Assembly: GCA_907165275.2 (NCBI GenBank)
Contig: OU015652.1
Span: 13,779,001-13,843,000 of the forward strand
Reading direction: 5' to 3'
Length of the DNA: 64,000 nt
Source: Zygaena filipendulae
Lineage: Eukaryota > Arthropoda > Insecta > Lepidoptera > Zygaenidae
How positions within the stretch are numbered: the stretch's first letter is position 1; each line of letters starts with the position of its first letter. Positions 45,991 to 57,955 of this stretch are shown here, piece by piece. The position numbers were made by a program, and so were the translations under genes. Under the pieces are notes generated by a model. The model did not search any database. It saw only the letters and a program-made list of their open reading frames with translations, and was not told the DNA's origin.

Positions 45991-46469
45991 CCCGCTGTCG
46001 CGCACGGACGGGGGTAACAAAAGACGAGGTATAGAAAATAAATGATACTATACATATAAATACAAGTACACCAACTAAACATAAAAATATAAAAGATAAA
46101 TAATATAAAAAAAATACAAGTAAATAATTCTTATTGAAATAAACAATACATACAAAGTACTTAGACATTATAAATACTGTAAGATCTGTAATACACTACT
46201 TATAATACAATACTTTTAATACAATAAAACTAAATTAAGAAATAAATTGAATAATAAAATAGTATTTTCCAATATTACCACAGAACTAAATAATAGTACA
46301 AAAATATAATAAATAAAAAAGAGAGAATATAATAAATAAATAAAATAGATCATAATGATCTGGTGAAGAGTAAACAAAAAAAAATATCAGCTAACAGTTA
46401 AGACGGTTGGTTTAATTCGAATACGAGCACATGCATATTTTTAGTTGTTATCACTACATAGTATAAAAC

Positions 46470-46663
46470 AAAGTCGCTTTCTCTGGACTCTGTCCCTATA
46501 TCCCTATGTATGCTTAAATCTTTAAAACTACGCAACAGATTTTGATGCGGTTTTCACCAATAGATAGAATGATTCATGAGGAAGGTTTACATCTATATTT
46601 TATCCTGGAATTCCCGCGGGAACTCTGAAAATACCGCGGGTGAAACCGCGCGGTTCAGCTAGT
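46470..46663 (+). mobile_element. Helitron-like unit
   Basis: It ends CCGCGGGTGAAACCGCGCGG then TTCAGCTAGT. The middle has ACTACGCAACAGATTTTGAT. Confidence 0.6.
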
Positions 46664-46853
46664 ACATCAATAAAAATCCTCCACAATTTTTTCAATCTAA
46701 GCTTCTGCTGATTAATAGATGTAAATTTAAAAATAAAGTTATAGAATCAAACAGAGCTATTTAGCAGAACAATTAAAGTTTTCTCAAGTAGGAATTCATT
46801 TGTGTATAATATTGCCCGAAAGTAAACTTTAAAAGTTATTATATTTCTGCTAA

Positions 46854-46977
46854 GGGGTCATCGATAAAAAAACGTCACACTAATTTCGTGATTTTTTGAC
46901 CCCTTCCCCCTCCTTGTCACAATTTGCCACATTTGTGAGACCCCCCTTGAAATGTGACGTACATTATGGATGACCCC
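46854..46977. mobile_element. MITE family B, short copy
   Basis: The 124-bp element has the same ends (GGGGTCAT...ATGACCCC) flanked by TAA on both sides. It keeps the terminal blocks of the 368-bp copy but lacks about 240 bases from the middle. Confidence 0.75.
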
Positions 46978-47129
46978 TAATTGAGAACTCTGTAAAGTTA
47001 ATCCTTAAGCTAAGCCCTACATAAAGGTAATTAGTAGTAAAATTAAATAATCACCTCAAGTTTAAGCTCTAATGATTTGAAGGCAACTCCTCAACATCAC
47101 ATTCAGATATAATAAGAAAAAAGTTATCG

Positions 47130-47213
47130 CTATAAATTTTGTGAACTGCTTGAGCCGGACTGACTCAATGTAGAGTTGTTCAAATTTGATGACGGCGCTA
47201 CTTTCTTGGTCGC
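47130..47213 (-). CDS. Psf2: Psf2 terminal coding exon 3
   Basis: The exon has 27 codons plus TAG after a strong pyrimidine-rich acceptor, a run of T then CCAG. The product is [13 protein letters not shown] followed by a Ser-rich end. The tail is not conserved between species; assignment rests on the acceptor, phase 0 and the early stop. Confidence 0.85.
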   Translation of the reverse strand, partial: ATKKVAPSSNLNNSTLSQSGSSSSQNL

Positions 47214-48548
47214 CTGGAAAAAAAAACAAGATAGATTATAAAAATAAATAATCTACTCAATAATAAATTTAGAACCTTTAGAATAATAAATAACTTGGTT
47301 AATCTTTTCACAACTCCTTAATACATTTTGACCTTATATGTTATGCTTTGTATTATTGCAAGCAGTTCAAGAGAAAGAATTAACATAATTTGATATTAAA
47401 CTGAAAAGTAATGCAGGTGCTACAACAGTGTTTCTTTTATGATCTTTTACCTTATGGTCATATCTAAAGTAAACAGCTATTAAGCAATATCTAGGAATCA
47501 GTTTAGACTGAACTTCGATGAAAATTAAAAACAAAGAATTTCAACTGTCAATTAGTTTATCTTAGAAAGTGTAAAAGTTCTGTTTAGAAGCTATTTATAA
47601 AAAAATCTCACCATTTGAATTTTATACAGCTCATCCATAGCAGATGGTAGCAAAGGTTTCACCGAATTTATTTCCATCAATGTCAAGTGATCGAGTCTAC
47701 CGTAACTGCCTCCTGACTTCATTAGGGAGTCCATTGAAGTTCTAAGCTTGGACATACGGATATCCCAAATGTCTTTGATGATTGTTTTGATCTCTGCAGC
47801 ATGGGGTATGTCTTCGGCTGCTGAACCGAGGATCAGTTTCGCTTCGACCATGTAATGGTCATTTGGCATTTTTGTAAAGAATCTGTAAAACAAATTTGGA
47901 TTCATTGTTGCTATTTAATGTTTGGATTTGAGGTATGAATAAGGAATACCTCCATACTTAACATTAACATAAATAAAATATTAAATAATCAATAATGAAT
48001 GTGTAACTGGTAGTTCAAACTTTCGGAAAAGCTGATAACAGTTAAAGCCAAGGCAATCTTATGAATATTAGAAAATTTAAAATTTTGGACCAACCATACA
48101 AAAGCATTAGTTAGGTTTAGACAAAACTTATCCTATCTCTCATAGGCAGGTAAAACTGTAGGCAATATAGGTACATATAATGTTATATATCTTTATGAAA
48201 ATACAGCAAAGATTCGCCAAGGAAATACTGAAATTCATTGGATTGGAACCGCGGCGAAGAGACAGTTTTAAACATAAGGCTAAGTATGTAAAGAATGACT
48301 CGCCTGGATCGTTTTTCTTCCTCCTTGATGTTCTCCAAGTTGTCTACGTCCATCCATTCGGGAGGCACCACACGGCACTTCTGCTTCTGTTTCAACATCA
48401 CAGCCAGCCAAAGAGGCACGTTTACCGGCAAACCGGCGCGAAACGGCCCGAATTCACCGCAGATCAAGTAAATTTTGTCGTGCGTAAAATTTGGTATGAC
48501 ACTCACTATTCTGTTCTCACCCATAAATTCTATTTCGTAAGGATCCAT
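47130..48548 (-). CDS. Psf2: GINS complex subunit Psf2, three coding exons (whole gene span)
   Basis: Exons in transcript order are 48548-48304, 47882-47612 and 47213-47130. They join to 199 codons plus TAG, against 185 residues for human GINS2. Recognisable motifs are [17 protein letters not shown] near the N-terminus, [20 protein letters not shown], the helix [20 protein letters not shown], and DHLTLMEIN near the C-terminus. GINS (Sld5, Psf1, Psf2, Psf3) joins Cdc45 and MCM2-7 in the CMG helicase at replication forks. The Ser/Asn-rich tail, [20 protein letters not shown], is typical of the unstructured end. Codon use is AT-leaning, unlike Traf4. Intron 1 appears to be GC-AG (see exon 1). 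Identification is very secure. Confidence 0.96.
47612..47882 (-). CDS. Psf2: Psf2 coding exon 2
   Basis: The exon has 271 bases after the acceptor TTTGTTTTACAG. It continues as [20 protein letters not shown], then the conserved helical core with [13 protein letters not shown] and [11 protein letters not shown], and ends at ATG before GTGAGA (phase 0). It forms much of the alpha-helical A domain that contacts the other GINS subunits. Confidence 0.95.
48302..48303 (-). promoter_or_regulatory. Non-canonical GC splice donor of Psf2 intron 1
   Basis: On the - strand the exon ends CCAG and the intron begins GCGAGT. GC donors normally need strong pairing around the site, and AG|GCGAGT gives that. 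The intron is 421 bases (48303-47883) with acceptor TTTTACAG. Confidence 0.75.
48304..48548 (-). CDS. Psf2: Psf2 coding exon 1
   Basis: The exon has 245 bases, from the ATG at 48548-48546 (A at -3) to a phase-2 end. It encodes the N-terminal beta-rich B domain and first helices, ending in KEEEKRS plus two bases, AG. The following intron bases are GCGAGT, a good GC-type donor after CAG. Using it makes AG+A, an Arg codon, and restores the conserved frame in exon 2. The next GT, five bases on, would put exon 2 out of frame. Confidence 0.93.
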
Positions 48549-49655
48549 AATTGAGTAGGTAAATTGCTCATGAATTAGGCAGGTTTAGGTATCAGAAATG
48601 TTATAAAAACTTATAAAGTATAAAAGAGTCAAACAAAACGCAACAAAAAAAACTTGGTAACTTACTTGTAGGTTTATGTCAAAATTGCGCGCGAAAATAA
48701 CTGAAACGTCATTAATTGTCAATATTGACATTAATGGCGTTTGAGTGAAATTAGGAAATGAGTGAATTTTATAGGTACTTTATTATACTTACTACAAAAA
48801 TTAATTAATTAATGTTTTTATTTATTGAATAACTGTAAGAACTTTCGAATTCAGAAATGAAATTGAATTTATTTCAAAAATGATACTGCTTTTATATAAC
48901 GCCACCTATTGCTTAGTAGTTGTACTAATACGAAGCGTTAATATGAAAAAAAGTAAACGTACTTTACTTGTAATTATAAATATTAGATGGCACTGTCAAA
49001 GACACCACTCTCCATTCGCGCAAAACTCAAAAATGACAAAAAAAATTGAAAAAAAAAAAAAAACAAGTGTTGACTTTAGACTCTACTGAAAAAAGTACAT
49101 AAAAGTTCGTGATAATTTACCAGCTACCACAGTTACTGTGTTCTTCTTTGAAACATGAAATAAAAACTTATACCTAATGGTTATAATGCAGGTTAGAAAC
49201 ATAAGCTGTATACCTACCTACCTATTTTATTGCATTTTTACGAAACGCCGAACAAAAGACGTGAACATGATACAGTTTTACAGCAAAAGCGATCGATGCA
49301 AAATCGTTTTGGCAAAGTGCAAACTCCTAATTACTGGCAGTAAATTAGGGTGGCCGGTTGACAACGTCTCCGGATAATATTTATGCGGGACCCGCGTCGT
49401 CGGCGACCGGGACTTTTGCCCCCCTTCCCGGCTAGCGTCTGACATAGACTGAGAAAACTTTAGAGTTCCTGTCAAACAAAGTCAGACGACAGAATTGAAT
49501 GTGGATTTATTGAAATTCCATGTCATGTTAGTAGGTACCTATGCAATTCATTGATAGACATTTTTTAGGAATTTATTCATTAAATAGTAGGTACCTACCT
49601 CACTATAGTAAGTAGTATAATTCCGACAGGCAAGAGCAGCCCCAAAGTATACTTA

Positions 49656-49972
49656 CCGCCGCACTCAGAGTCGACAAGTTTAATAAATTAATATTAATTG
49701 GCATTTAACTAATCAAGTTACATCTCATTAAGTATAGACTTTTATAGTATAGAGTTTTATAGTTTTTATAGTTAAGTATAGATTTTTAAAACAAAACTGC
49801 CGCACTCAGACAAGTTTAATAAATTAATATTAATTGGCATTTAACTAATCAAGTTACATCTCATTAAATGCCAATTAACATTAATTTACTGAACGTCTCT
49901 GATTGCGGCAGTTTTGTTTTAAAAATCTATACTTAACTAAGTAATTATTAAAGTCGACTCTGAGTGCGGCGG
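49656..49972. mobile_element. MITE family C, rearranged copy 2
   Basis: The 317-bp element is bounded by CCGCCGCACTCAGAGTCGAC and its inverse, with TTA on both flanks. A segment of about 85 bases, starting CGCACTCAGA and including ATTAATTGGCATTTAACT, is present twice in direct orientation, so it arose by internal duplication. Confidence 0.75.
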
Positions 49973-51182
49973 TTAGACATTATAATATTATCTGTGCTTA
50001 GGCATACCAATAGACACGTTTTGGTAGATATTTCTAAACATGAATCGGCTTGGGTCTCGTATCAAGTTCATATTTTTTATATAGGTAGGTTTAACTTTAG
50101 AATAAAGTTAGTATCAAAATACTACCAAATTGATATTTTTTCTAGTTATTAATTCATAGACATTGGATTTAGGGAAGCTTTAACTTTAGAGCTGTGTTTT
50201 CATTATTTTTTTGGGCTATTTTATTTAAATCGGGTACTTTAACGATTCTACTGCTCCGTGTGATACCTTACATTTAAAACAAAATTAAAGAAAAGCGACA
50301 TTTCTCGCAAGCGACGAATAAATAACGAATCTGTCTGCACGAACGATAAAAAAAGCACATTGTCTCTTCAAAAGACATCTTTCTCCCTAAATCTGCATAC
50401 AAATTCGTGAGATCGCGCACAAATTCAGCGAGTCATTTAAAACCCATTTCAGTTTCTAGGCGTAAATTGTCGTTTTTTTTGCCCATAAACATGTCACGAC
50501 TCACGACTCTTCGCAAGGTGAAGCAGTATGCAGCATCTCATAGCGACATCTAGCAGCGACTAGGAGAACACTGCATTGGTTTCACTTCTAAGCAATAGGT
50601 AGCGCTACTAATCACTTTTAAAACAGGTAATCTAACGTCTAAGGTAATCTTGTACGTAGCTAATACAAATTTAGAGTAAAATTAAAATAGGGATTTAATT
50701 TATATTCTTTTTTTTTTAATAAAAACTCACATACAATTATAGCAATATCTTCTAAAATAATGCACAAAAAAAAATTACGTAGGTATTTTCTGAGTCGCGA
50801 ACGTAACGTAACGTAACATTTCTCATAGTTTTACTTTAAACAATGGATGCCTCTATCAGTACACACGCAAAAAATAGTTTTCTTTTGCAATACTTTCTGA
50901 TTCTTTGTTACATCACACCTGCCACTCTAAAAAAATCCATTTCGAACTATAAAAGTACACAATAAACTACAAAAATGCTAAAAACGACCCATCTTTTTCG
51001 GTTTTTGTATTAATAAAATGCTTTTATCCTATTTTACACGTCTGTACGTTGTTTTCTTTCAAATGAAAAATAAAAAAAATATGTTACTTTTAGACTTTAG
51101 TGATTGGTGGGGTGGAGTGAGATGTAATTCAGGGAATCATGGAAAACTCACGAAAATTCTAGTTTTTTGTGTTTTATATTAC

Positions 51183-51412
51183 ACTAGCTGTTCCGCGCGG
51201 TTTCACCCGCGATAACTTCGGAGTTCCCGCGGAATTGTTCCTTACAAACTTTGCAACCCCTTTTTACCTTAGAGGTTTATTTTCAAAACCCCTTTCTTAT
51301 CGGATGTCTGCGTCATACAAAGAACACACCCTCCAAGTTTCAGGGTTCTATACGATCAGCGGTTCAGGCTGTGCGTTGATCTGTCAATCAGTCATTTAGG
51401 ACATTAAGCAAT
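51183..51412 (-). mobile_element. Helitron-like unit, GCGCGG subfamily
   Basis: ACTAGCTGTTCCGCGCGGTT starts the unit. The middle CTTTGCAACCCCTTTT and tail GGCTGTGCGTTGATCTGTCA match the units at 37778 and 63516. Confidence 0.65.
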
Positions 51413-52143
51413 TTTATTTTATTTATTTTTACTTCAAATTAAACCTTAAATCGTTAAATCAACACGATATGAGTAGGTACCTAGGTTTAGTTTACGATTT
51501 TGCGCAGGTATCGTGTTATCGTGGTGTAGAAGTTAAGATACCGTTTGGTTTACGACTTTCGCTACTTTCATGAAGACCATTGTATGGGTAGGTATAGTCA
51601 GCAATTACACAATATATCTATAGACAAAACGTTAAAAAAAATAGCATCATCTCTAATTAAAGAAAATAAGTCCTCACGGCCATAGGTTTTTCTTGTTGTA
51701 GGTGATATTTAATGTCTAAGCTGCCCACAATCAAACATTGCATTATCTCATTATTACCTATACTATCTAGTTAATATTATTAGCATTATTATTAGTTCTC
51801 TTGCATTTATGTAAAGCAAAATAATAGTAGGTATAGGTATAAGAAAAGAACGTTACAGAACGCGGCGACATAAATATTTTTTTAAACTCCCAAAAGCCCC
51901 GTTTGGGCGGGCAGAACTTGTAACAAAAGTTAAGTGTGTGGTTAGCGACGCGGCGCGGTGTTATAAGTGAATTATTATAATTACTCTTGGCCTCTGCCGG
52001 TTGCATAAAAGTTTTGCAAAAGTCCTATCTTACATTACTAAGGGGGATAATAATAAGGGGTTGGAAAACCTTCGGTGAGCATTTTAAAATATGCAATACG
52101 AAAAAGTGTGATTTAGGTTTATTTTTGTGATAACTATTGGTAA

Positions 52144-52512
52144 CTAGCTCTTTTCCGCCGCTTCGCCTGCGTTAATTTGAATTCAGAGACAAAAGTATCG
52201 TATGTCCAATTCCCTGTGCCCCTCACAACGTGTAAGCAAAATTTCATGATGATCAGTTGAGCCGTTGAGGTTGTGAAAACGTAACCAACGCACAAACTCA
52301 CATTCGCTATTATAATAGATATTAAGGACTAGCTGTTCCCTTCCCAAGGTTCATCAGCGATAATGTTGGAGTTAACAAATCTCGTACTTACGCATCGGTA
52401 ATCCTTACTATCATAAATGCGAAAGTGAGTTTGTTTGTTTGTTGCGCTTTCATGACTTAACGGCTCAAAATCTCAACTTATCGCGAGTGAAACCGCGGGG
52501 AACGGCTAGTTT
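52144..52512. mobile_element. Cluster of three Helitron-like fragments
   Basis: A reverse unit (52144-52322), a short reverse head (52329-52400) and a forward end (52405-52512, GTGAAACCGCGGGGAACGGC then TAGT) are packed together. Confidence 0.5.
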
Positions 52513-53083
52513 ACATATAAAATTTAATAATTTCACCACAAGTTGACGCTCACTGTGCCAGATTGTTAGTTAAAGTATAAAATACGCCTTAAACGGTTCA
52601 TAACTTATCGGTTCAAGAAGCGAAATCTTAGTTAAATCGCACTTTAACCGCCTACCGAGCGTCGTATCCGCGGGGACTAATTACTATCTCTTTGCCCACT
52701 TATTGTAATTAACTTATTACCTACTTCAAGTTAATGTTGAATTAACATGGTATTAAATAATCTTTATTAATATTGCACCATACTATATTTTCACGTATAA
52801 GCATTCAATTTTCACTGTTGTTGGAATGTTGATATCCAATAATTACACTCGAAAATATCATGGATAATAAGCATAACTTCAGCGAAAAATCAATAGCATT
52901 TGTTTAAATAATAAAATAGTTATAAACTGTTTAATTTTGACTGCGTCTGTCTTTTTCTAAAACGGAATTTTTTATGGCGGTTGTAGGGCGCTACAAGCCG
53001 AGTGACGTCATAGGACTGTAGCGCTTTCCTTGTCTAACATGAACTTTTAAAGAGTCATATCTTTGAAAGTACAAAAGATATTT

Positions 53084-53319
53084 GGACACAGATAAGCAAT
53101 AGTGTGTTAACCCACATTGGAGAAATGTTGAGTAAATCGTGTTTTAAAAGTAGGAGCGCCATTTTGTATCAACATTTTTTATGTTCTATATTTAGTTACA
53201 TATTTAAGCTTATTACTAAGGTAAACACATAATTAAAAATTGTTCCCTAACTCTCAATAAATCGTTTTGAATCAATAACTTAATTTTGTGGGTTAACATG
53301 TTATTGCTTATCTGCGTCC
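53084..53319 (+). mobile_element. MITE family A, copy 3
   Basis: The 236-bp element is flanked by ATTT at 53080-53083 and 53320-53323. It is nearly identical along its length to the copy at 13005. Confidence 0.85.
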
Positions 53320-53404
53320 ATTTGTAAAATAATAGTGCTACTAATACAAAAAGATTTATAAAATAATAATAAAAGATTAACACAAAATTTCCTAGTATTA
53401 TAAG

Positions 53405-53686
53405 TCACAAAACATCTAATTTTATTACCCAAGTTTGTCTAATTTTTCCCCACCGGTAACGTTCGGAATTTCCTTGGCAACGTTTTTTATCGGAAGAACA
53501 TAATATTCTATGTGTGTTCCAAACTTCGTCTAAATTATAATCCCAAGCAGTAAACGTCCCAAGGTAAGCATTTCGTCCCACAAACATATCAGTCCATAAG
53601 TTTTGAGGCTCATACATATTTCTAGATATGATTGTGTTTTTAAGAAAGTACGAGATCCAACCTATACAAACACAATTATTTGTCAA
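53405..53686 (-). CDS. Unidentified 93-codon open frame, possibly an exon or gene remnant
   Basis: The frame reads MTNNCVCIGW at its start and TWVIKLDVL at its end, with NLWTDMFVGRNAYLGTFTAW inside. Codon use has a purine-first, mixed-third pattern more coding-like than neighbouring chance frames, and the peptide is not low-complexity. A possible acceptor, TTTGTATAG, lies within it at about 53659, so the true exon may start there. I do not recognise the family. It sits next to a MITE (53084-53319), and could be a fragment of an old gene or virus-derived or transposon sequence. Confidence 0.2.
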   Translation of the reverse strand: MTNNCVCIGWISYFLKNTIISRNMYEPQNLWTDMFVGRNAYLGTFTAWDYNLDEVWNTHRILCSSDKKRCQGNSERYRWGKIRQTWVIKLDVL

Positions 53687-53716
53687 AATTTCCTTACAGT
53701 TAAACCATTACTTTAT

Positions 53717-53891
53717 CAGGCGCGGTCGCAGGTTGAAATTTGGGGGTGGGTCATTAATTATATATAATATGTCGAGTAAATAATTAGACTATATTGCACA
53801 ATACACTATTTTATTGCACACATTATGAAAAAAAATATTTTGGGGGGGTAATTTCCCCAGTGACCCCCCCCCCCCCTTCGGACCGCGCCTG
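53717..53891. mobile_element. Short hAT-type MITE
   Basis: The 175-bp element has inverted ends CAGGCGCGGTC and GACCGCGCCTG. Flanking 8-mers TACTTTAT and TACTTTAC differ by one base, which fits an 8-bp hAT target duplication. A GGGGG block near the left end faces a run of 13 C (53864-53876) near the right end. Confidence 0.8.
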
Positions 53892-56800
53892 TACTTTACA
53901 ATTTCATCAAAATTTCACAACAATCTGACTATAAGCTAGTAAGCTAGACACAACTTATTGCTAGATGCCAGAGTAGTTTTAGTGAAGTTACTCGTAATAT
54001 AGTGTAGTTAGCGTCTAAACTTATGCAGTGATGCAATCCAATACTTCCATAACTTGCACCACACAATACACGTCACACGTCCAAATCATCCTATCACGGT
54101 GGGGTCGTGACGGACACCCGTCCCTCCATACGTGACCTGGGAACCGAACCTTGTACCGACGATAAATCGCGAACATCGTTCCGAACAACCACTCTCGTTA
54201 GACCTCCACAGAAACAGTGCTTGGGCCCGCTGTCGTCTGTTTTCCTTCGCTCCGAGAGGGGTTTCGGTGCTCAAGTGATATTGGTCCTGATATGGTTCCG
54301 TCATTATTGAACAGTGGTATTGCAGTTATAAATAAGGATCTTGTGTTATTGTTGTGGGATATTAAAATGTTTTCTTTCCCTCGTAGCAAGTCTACGCCGT
54401 AGAGGCTGTCGTAGATGACAATGTTGCTACGGCGCGTAACGTGCATTTCAAATTTCATTTGTTTTCTTCATGAGGATTCTTTATTGCTCGTATAAAAGTA
54501 TTTGTAAATAGAGTTGTATCTCATGTCCATATCAATAGACATTACAAAAGTAAATAAATTAAAAAAAAAGGTATTAGGTACTATAAAATATAATAAAAAA
54601 CAATTATTTTCCGTTCCGTTCACTGAGACAGGCAAAAGTCTAAATCATCATCATCGTTAGTTTTTTTTGATAAATTATTTATAATATAATGTTATAATTT
54701 CGTATTTTTTAATTTCCTTATTTATACAAGCTTTGAAAGGCACCAAAAATATAGTTTTCTGTAATTTTTGTACGTATATACAGGATAGATTTTCTAAGTG
54801 GGCTTGGTTGGTTAAATTCAAAATGCTATAAGAATAGCGAAAAATGCTCAAAAAAGTCTCGAGGTTGACTTTGATAAAAATTAAAACTGTAACTTAGATA
54901 TAATTTTTTTTTCTAGCTGGGAACCTATACAAGATATTCCATGTTGCAAAGAATTTTATAATTTGTAAGAATCCGTTTCAACGACATTTCTCTCAACACC
55001 TAGACGCGGTGTATACAAAACGCTCCTAATTAAACTAATGTTGAGGTGCCAGAAGGATTTGCGAGCACACAAATCAGGGTTCTCGAGGTTTTAGCCGCAG
55101 ACATGCAGACTGATGAGGTTCTCTCAAAAGAATTGTAGGTACAATTTTAAAAAGTAAATCCGCCAATTTTTTGTCGAGACGAGCCACTGTCGTTCTAATT
55201 ATTTTAATGGGTGTCCGTTACTTTAATTTAGTATGTTTTACCATAAGATATTTATTTATTTATTCACCAAAATTCCACAGCACATGATATGATTTCAGAA
55301 AAAAATCATAAAACCATATTGAGGCCGTTAGGGAAAAATATTCTTTTACCATAACTTATACACTTTAGCAATTAAAGAAGAAAGAGGTAAGACTCAAAGA
55401 AACAAGTTATTCAATATACTGACTATAACATTTGGTGTGTGTTTTTTTTTAATCGGCAGGAGTGGGTTCTCAATTTTTTAATGTATTAGTGGACGTCGCG
55501 TCTGTCTTTACTCTGATATTATGATGTCTTTTTTTTAGTTCCACAATCCCCTTTTTTATAATGTGTATTCATGCCTGTAACATCAATGGAACTTAACCAC
55601 TGTAACCCATATCGCTTTGGATTTTACGAATATTTTCTTTCGGAGCTCAAGTAGGTAAGAAACTTAGCTACTACACGTTGTTAATAGATTTCCAAATCTA
55701 AAATTCACAATCTTCAAAAACATTATTAATTATTCGTTTGATTCGAGATAAAGTTAAGGTAATAGGTAAGTTTTTGTATTTATAAAATATATACATTATA
55801 AATTGCCATTAAAAGTGTAAGTTTAGGGTACATCGACACCGGCCGGGGGACGAGGGGGTCGTCTCGACCTAAAGGGGGTAACCCCGCAAAACTATAAATT
55901 GTCCTTTAATTACCCCCGGGCAGCGTCACATCATGGATCTAGACAGTTTTATGACGATTTACGGCACATTTCGACGCGGGGCCGGCCCGCTTAGGGATTC
56001 GAACCGACCGCTCTAACTAAACCTCCCCGCCCGCCCTCCGAGCAAACTTCCCGCACTGAAGGCGGGGCGCGTCAAAAGAAACGAAAGCTCTAAGCAAAAC
56101 GGCCGGTATACGTCACCTTTTACACTGCTGGGGGGGTTTTAAGGCCTCCAGTTCTTTATGGTAATGAAATCTGAGCGGGGTGACGTACCAAGGTGATGTT
56201 TCTAAGAGTTTTTGTTGTGGGGCCCCCCTTATTTATTACACGTGAGGGCTGAAGTTTCTGGTGGAGTTACCCCAGAATGTAAAGCGTTGTTTGGTACTAG
56301 ACGTTGATGGTATCGATCTGATTACAAATAAAAAAAAAAACAAACTTCTGTTTTGTTTCCGTTCGCCTTAATGCGAGAGTTGAGTGCAATCGGTGATTTC
56401 AGGGTGCGGGCAACAAAATAATAGGCTTGTATTTTTTCGTTATTTATAAGTTTGTTTGAACATTTTGGCTTTAAAATAAGTGTACAGTCTTTCAAATATT
56501 AATTCAACATACTTACATAAAACTGCGGTAAAGAATATCATTTCAAATTATTGTTTGCTTTTTGTAATTAATCGAAAAAAGAATAATTACAGTTGGAAAT
56601 TGTGAAAGCACAACCATAATCGATTGCCAACTCAAAATCCGCGCACAATCGTAATAACAGTTTGACCGCAAATTTTATTTGTTGCCACCGCATCGATACG
56701 CGTAACGAGAGTTTATAAGCAATAAACGCGCAAACAGAAGGTTTCGGTTGGCACATAAAATCAAATCAACAGTTATCCTGCGAGCCTACATCACAATCAG

Positions 56801-57955
56801 GTTTAATCGCGTATGTGACAAGTTAGCTCGTTTCACACCAGCGCCAGAAACAGCTGAGCCCGCCACGATGGTTAGCAACCCACTCGTGTCCCATATCCAC
56901 CCCGTTTTGAGGGCGACAGGGTGTTGCAAGTGACGCTGGTGGGTCGGCACCGCGTTCAGTTCTCTCCCAGCCGATACCGCCGTGACTGACGGACTAGTAT
57001 GCATTCAAATAGGTTACTTTACTAACACCCCCAACGGTATAAACACCTCGCCCGCTCACGGATCCTCCACCAATTTGCCAGAGAATTTGTTGTGGAATCT
57101 TTCGAATGCTTTTTGAGGGTAAAATTGCGTTTAATTTGCAATAAACAAGTTAAGGTTTTTGATTATGTTCGTGTTATACTTTAAGGCGGTTTTGTTTGGA
57201 TATTTTCTTTTCGTACGAAGGTCAATTTGAGGAAAGGTCAAAGCGATATATTGGAAATAAAATTTATTCTGTGTATCTTTAAAGCTTGGACTGAACACAC
57301 TCAAAAGAGCACAACTAATAATTAACACGAAAAAGCGTCTCTATTTAACTTTGCAAAGTGGTTTCTCGAAACCTTGTGGACTTTTGCCAAAATGTTTGAA
57401 CAAAAATTATTGGCTGGATACTTTTCTATCCCCTTTAAGACTTGGTGTGCCCTTAACAGCTCACGAAGTGACGTTGTGGTCGAAGACTGTAGACACGCCT
57501 AGCCTGGAATGGGATATTCACCCTGTATGTAGAGAATAGAAAAATATTCTCCAAGAATTATTATCTTCTTTAAAACAGAGTCGCAACAGAATAAACAAAA
57601 ATATTTCGTGTGATGGACGAGCCGCGCCCCTCGTGCAATAATGACGAGACGGAGGCAATAAAAAGTGTAACTCCACTCTAACGCTGCTGTGTTATGACCG
57701 CGATTTATGTCTGTGCGACCCACGCGCTAGCCGCAGGATGCGGTAAATGACAAATTTTCAATAAAGACATAATATAATGAAACTGGTGTCTGTACTCGTG
57801 TATCTGTTAGAATTTTTGTAACAGTCTAACAAATTGTTTATTTACAATCGGATTGAAGTAACTGTGTTGAAATAGATATACCTATCTAGGTTCAATTTAT
57901 TTAGGTAAGTAAGTACTTACAACTAATCGACCATCCACAGTTTCACTCGCTTTAA

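Larger units (their letters stand above)
42297..47129. other. Intergenic space between converging Traf4 and Psf2
   Basis: The region is mostly AT-rich and apparently unique from 42300 to 43650 and from 44020 to 45440; part may be long Traf4 3' UTR. It contains two copies of one MITE (43652-44019, 46854-46977), two Helitron-like units (45443-45711, 46470-46663) and a repeat fragment at about 45900-45990. No canonical AATAAA for Psf2 is seen on the - strand within about 400 bases of its stop. Confidence 0.6.

Noticed and set aside
48294..48300. GT donor (CGA|GTCATT) for Psf2 intron 1
   Set aside because: It is a weak site and puts exon 2 out of frame, whereas the GC donor five bases earlier restores the conserved protein.
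48180..48554. 124-codon + strand frame
   Set aside because: It is antisense to the well-supported Psf2 first exon.
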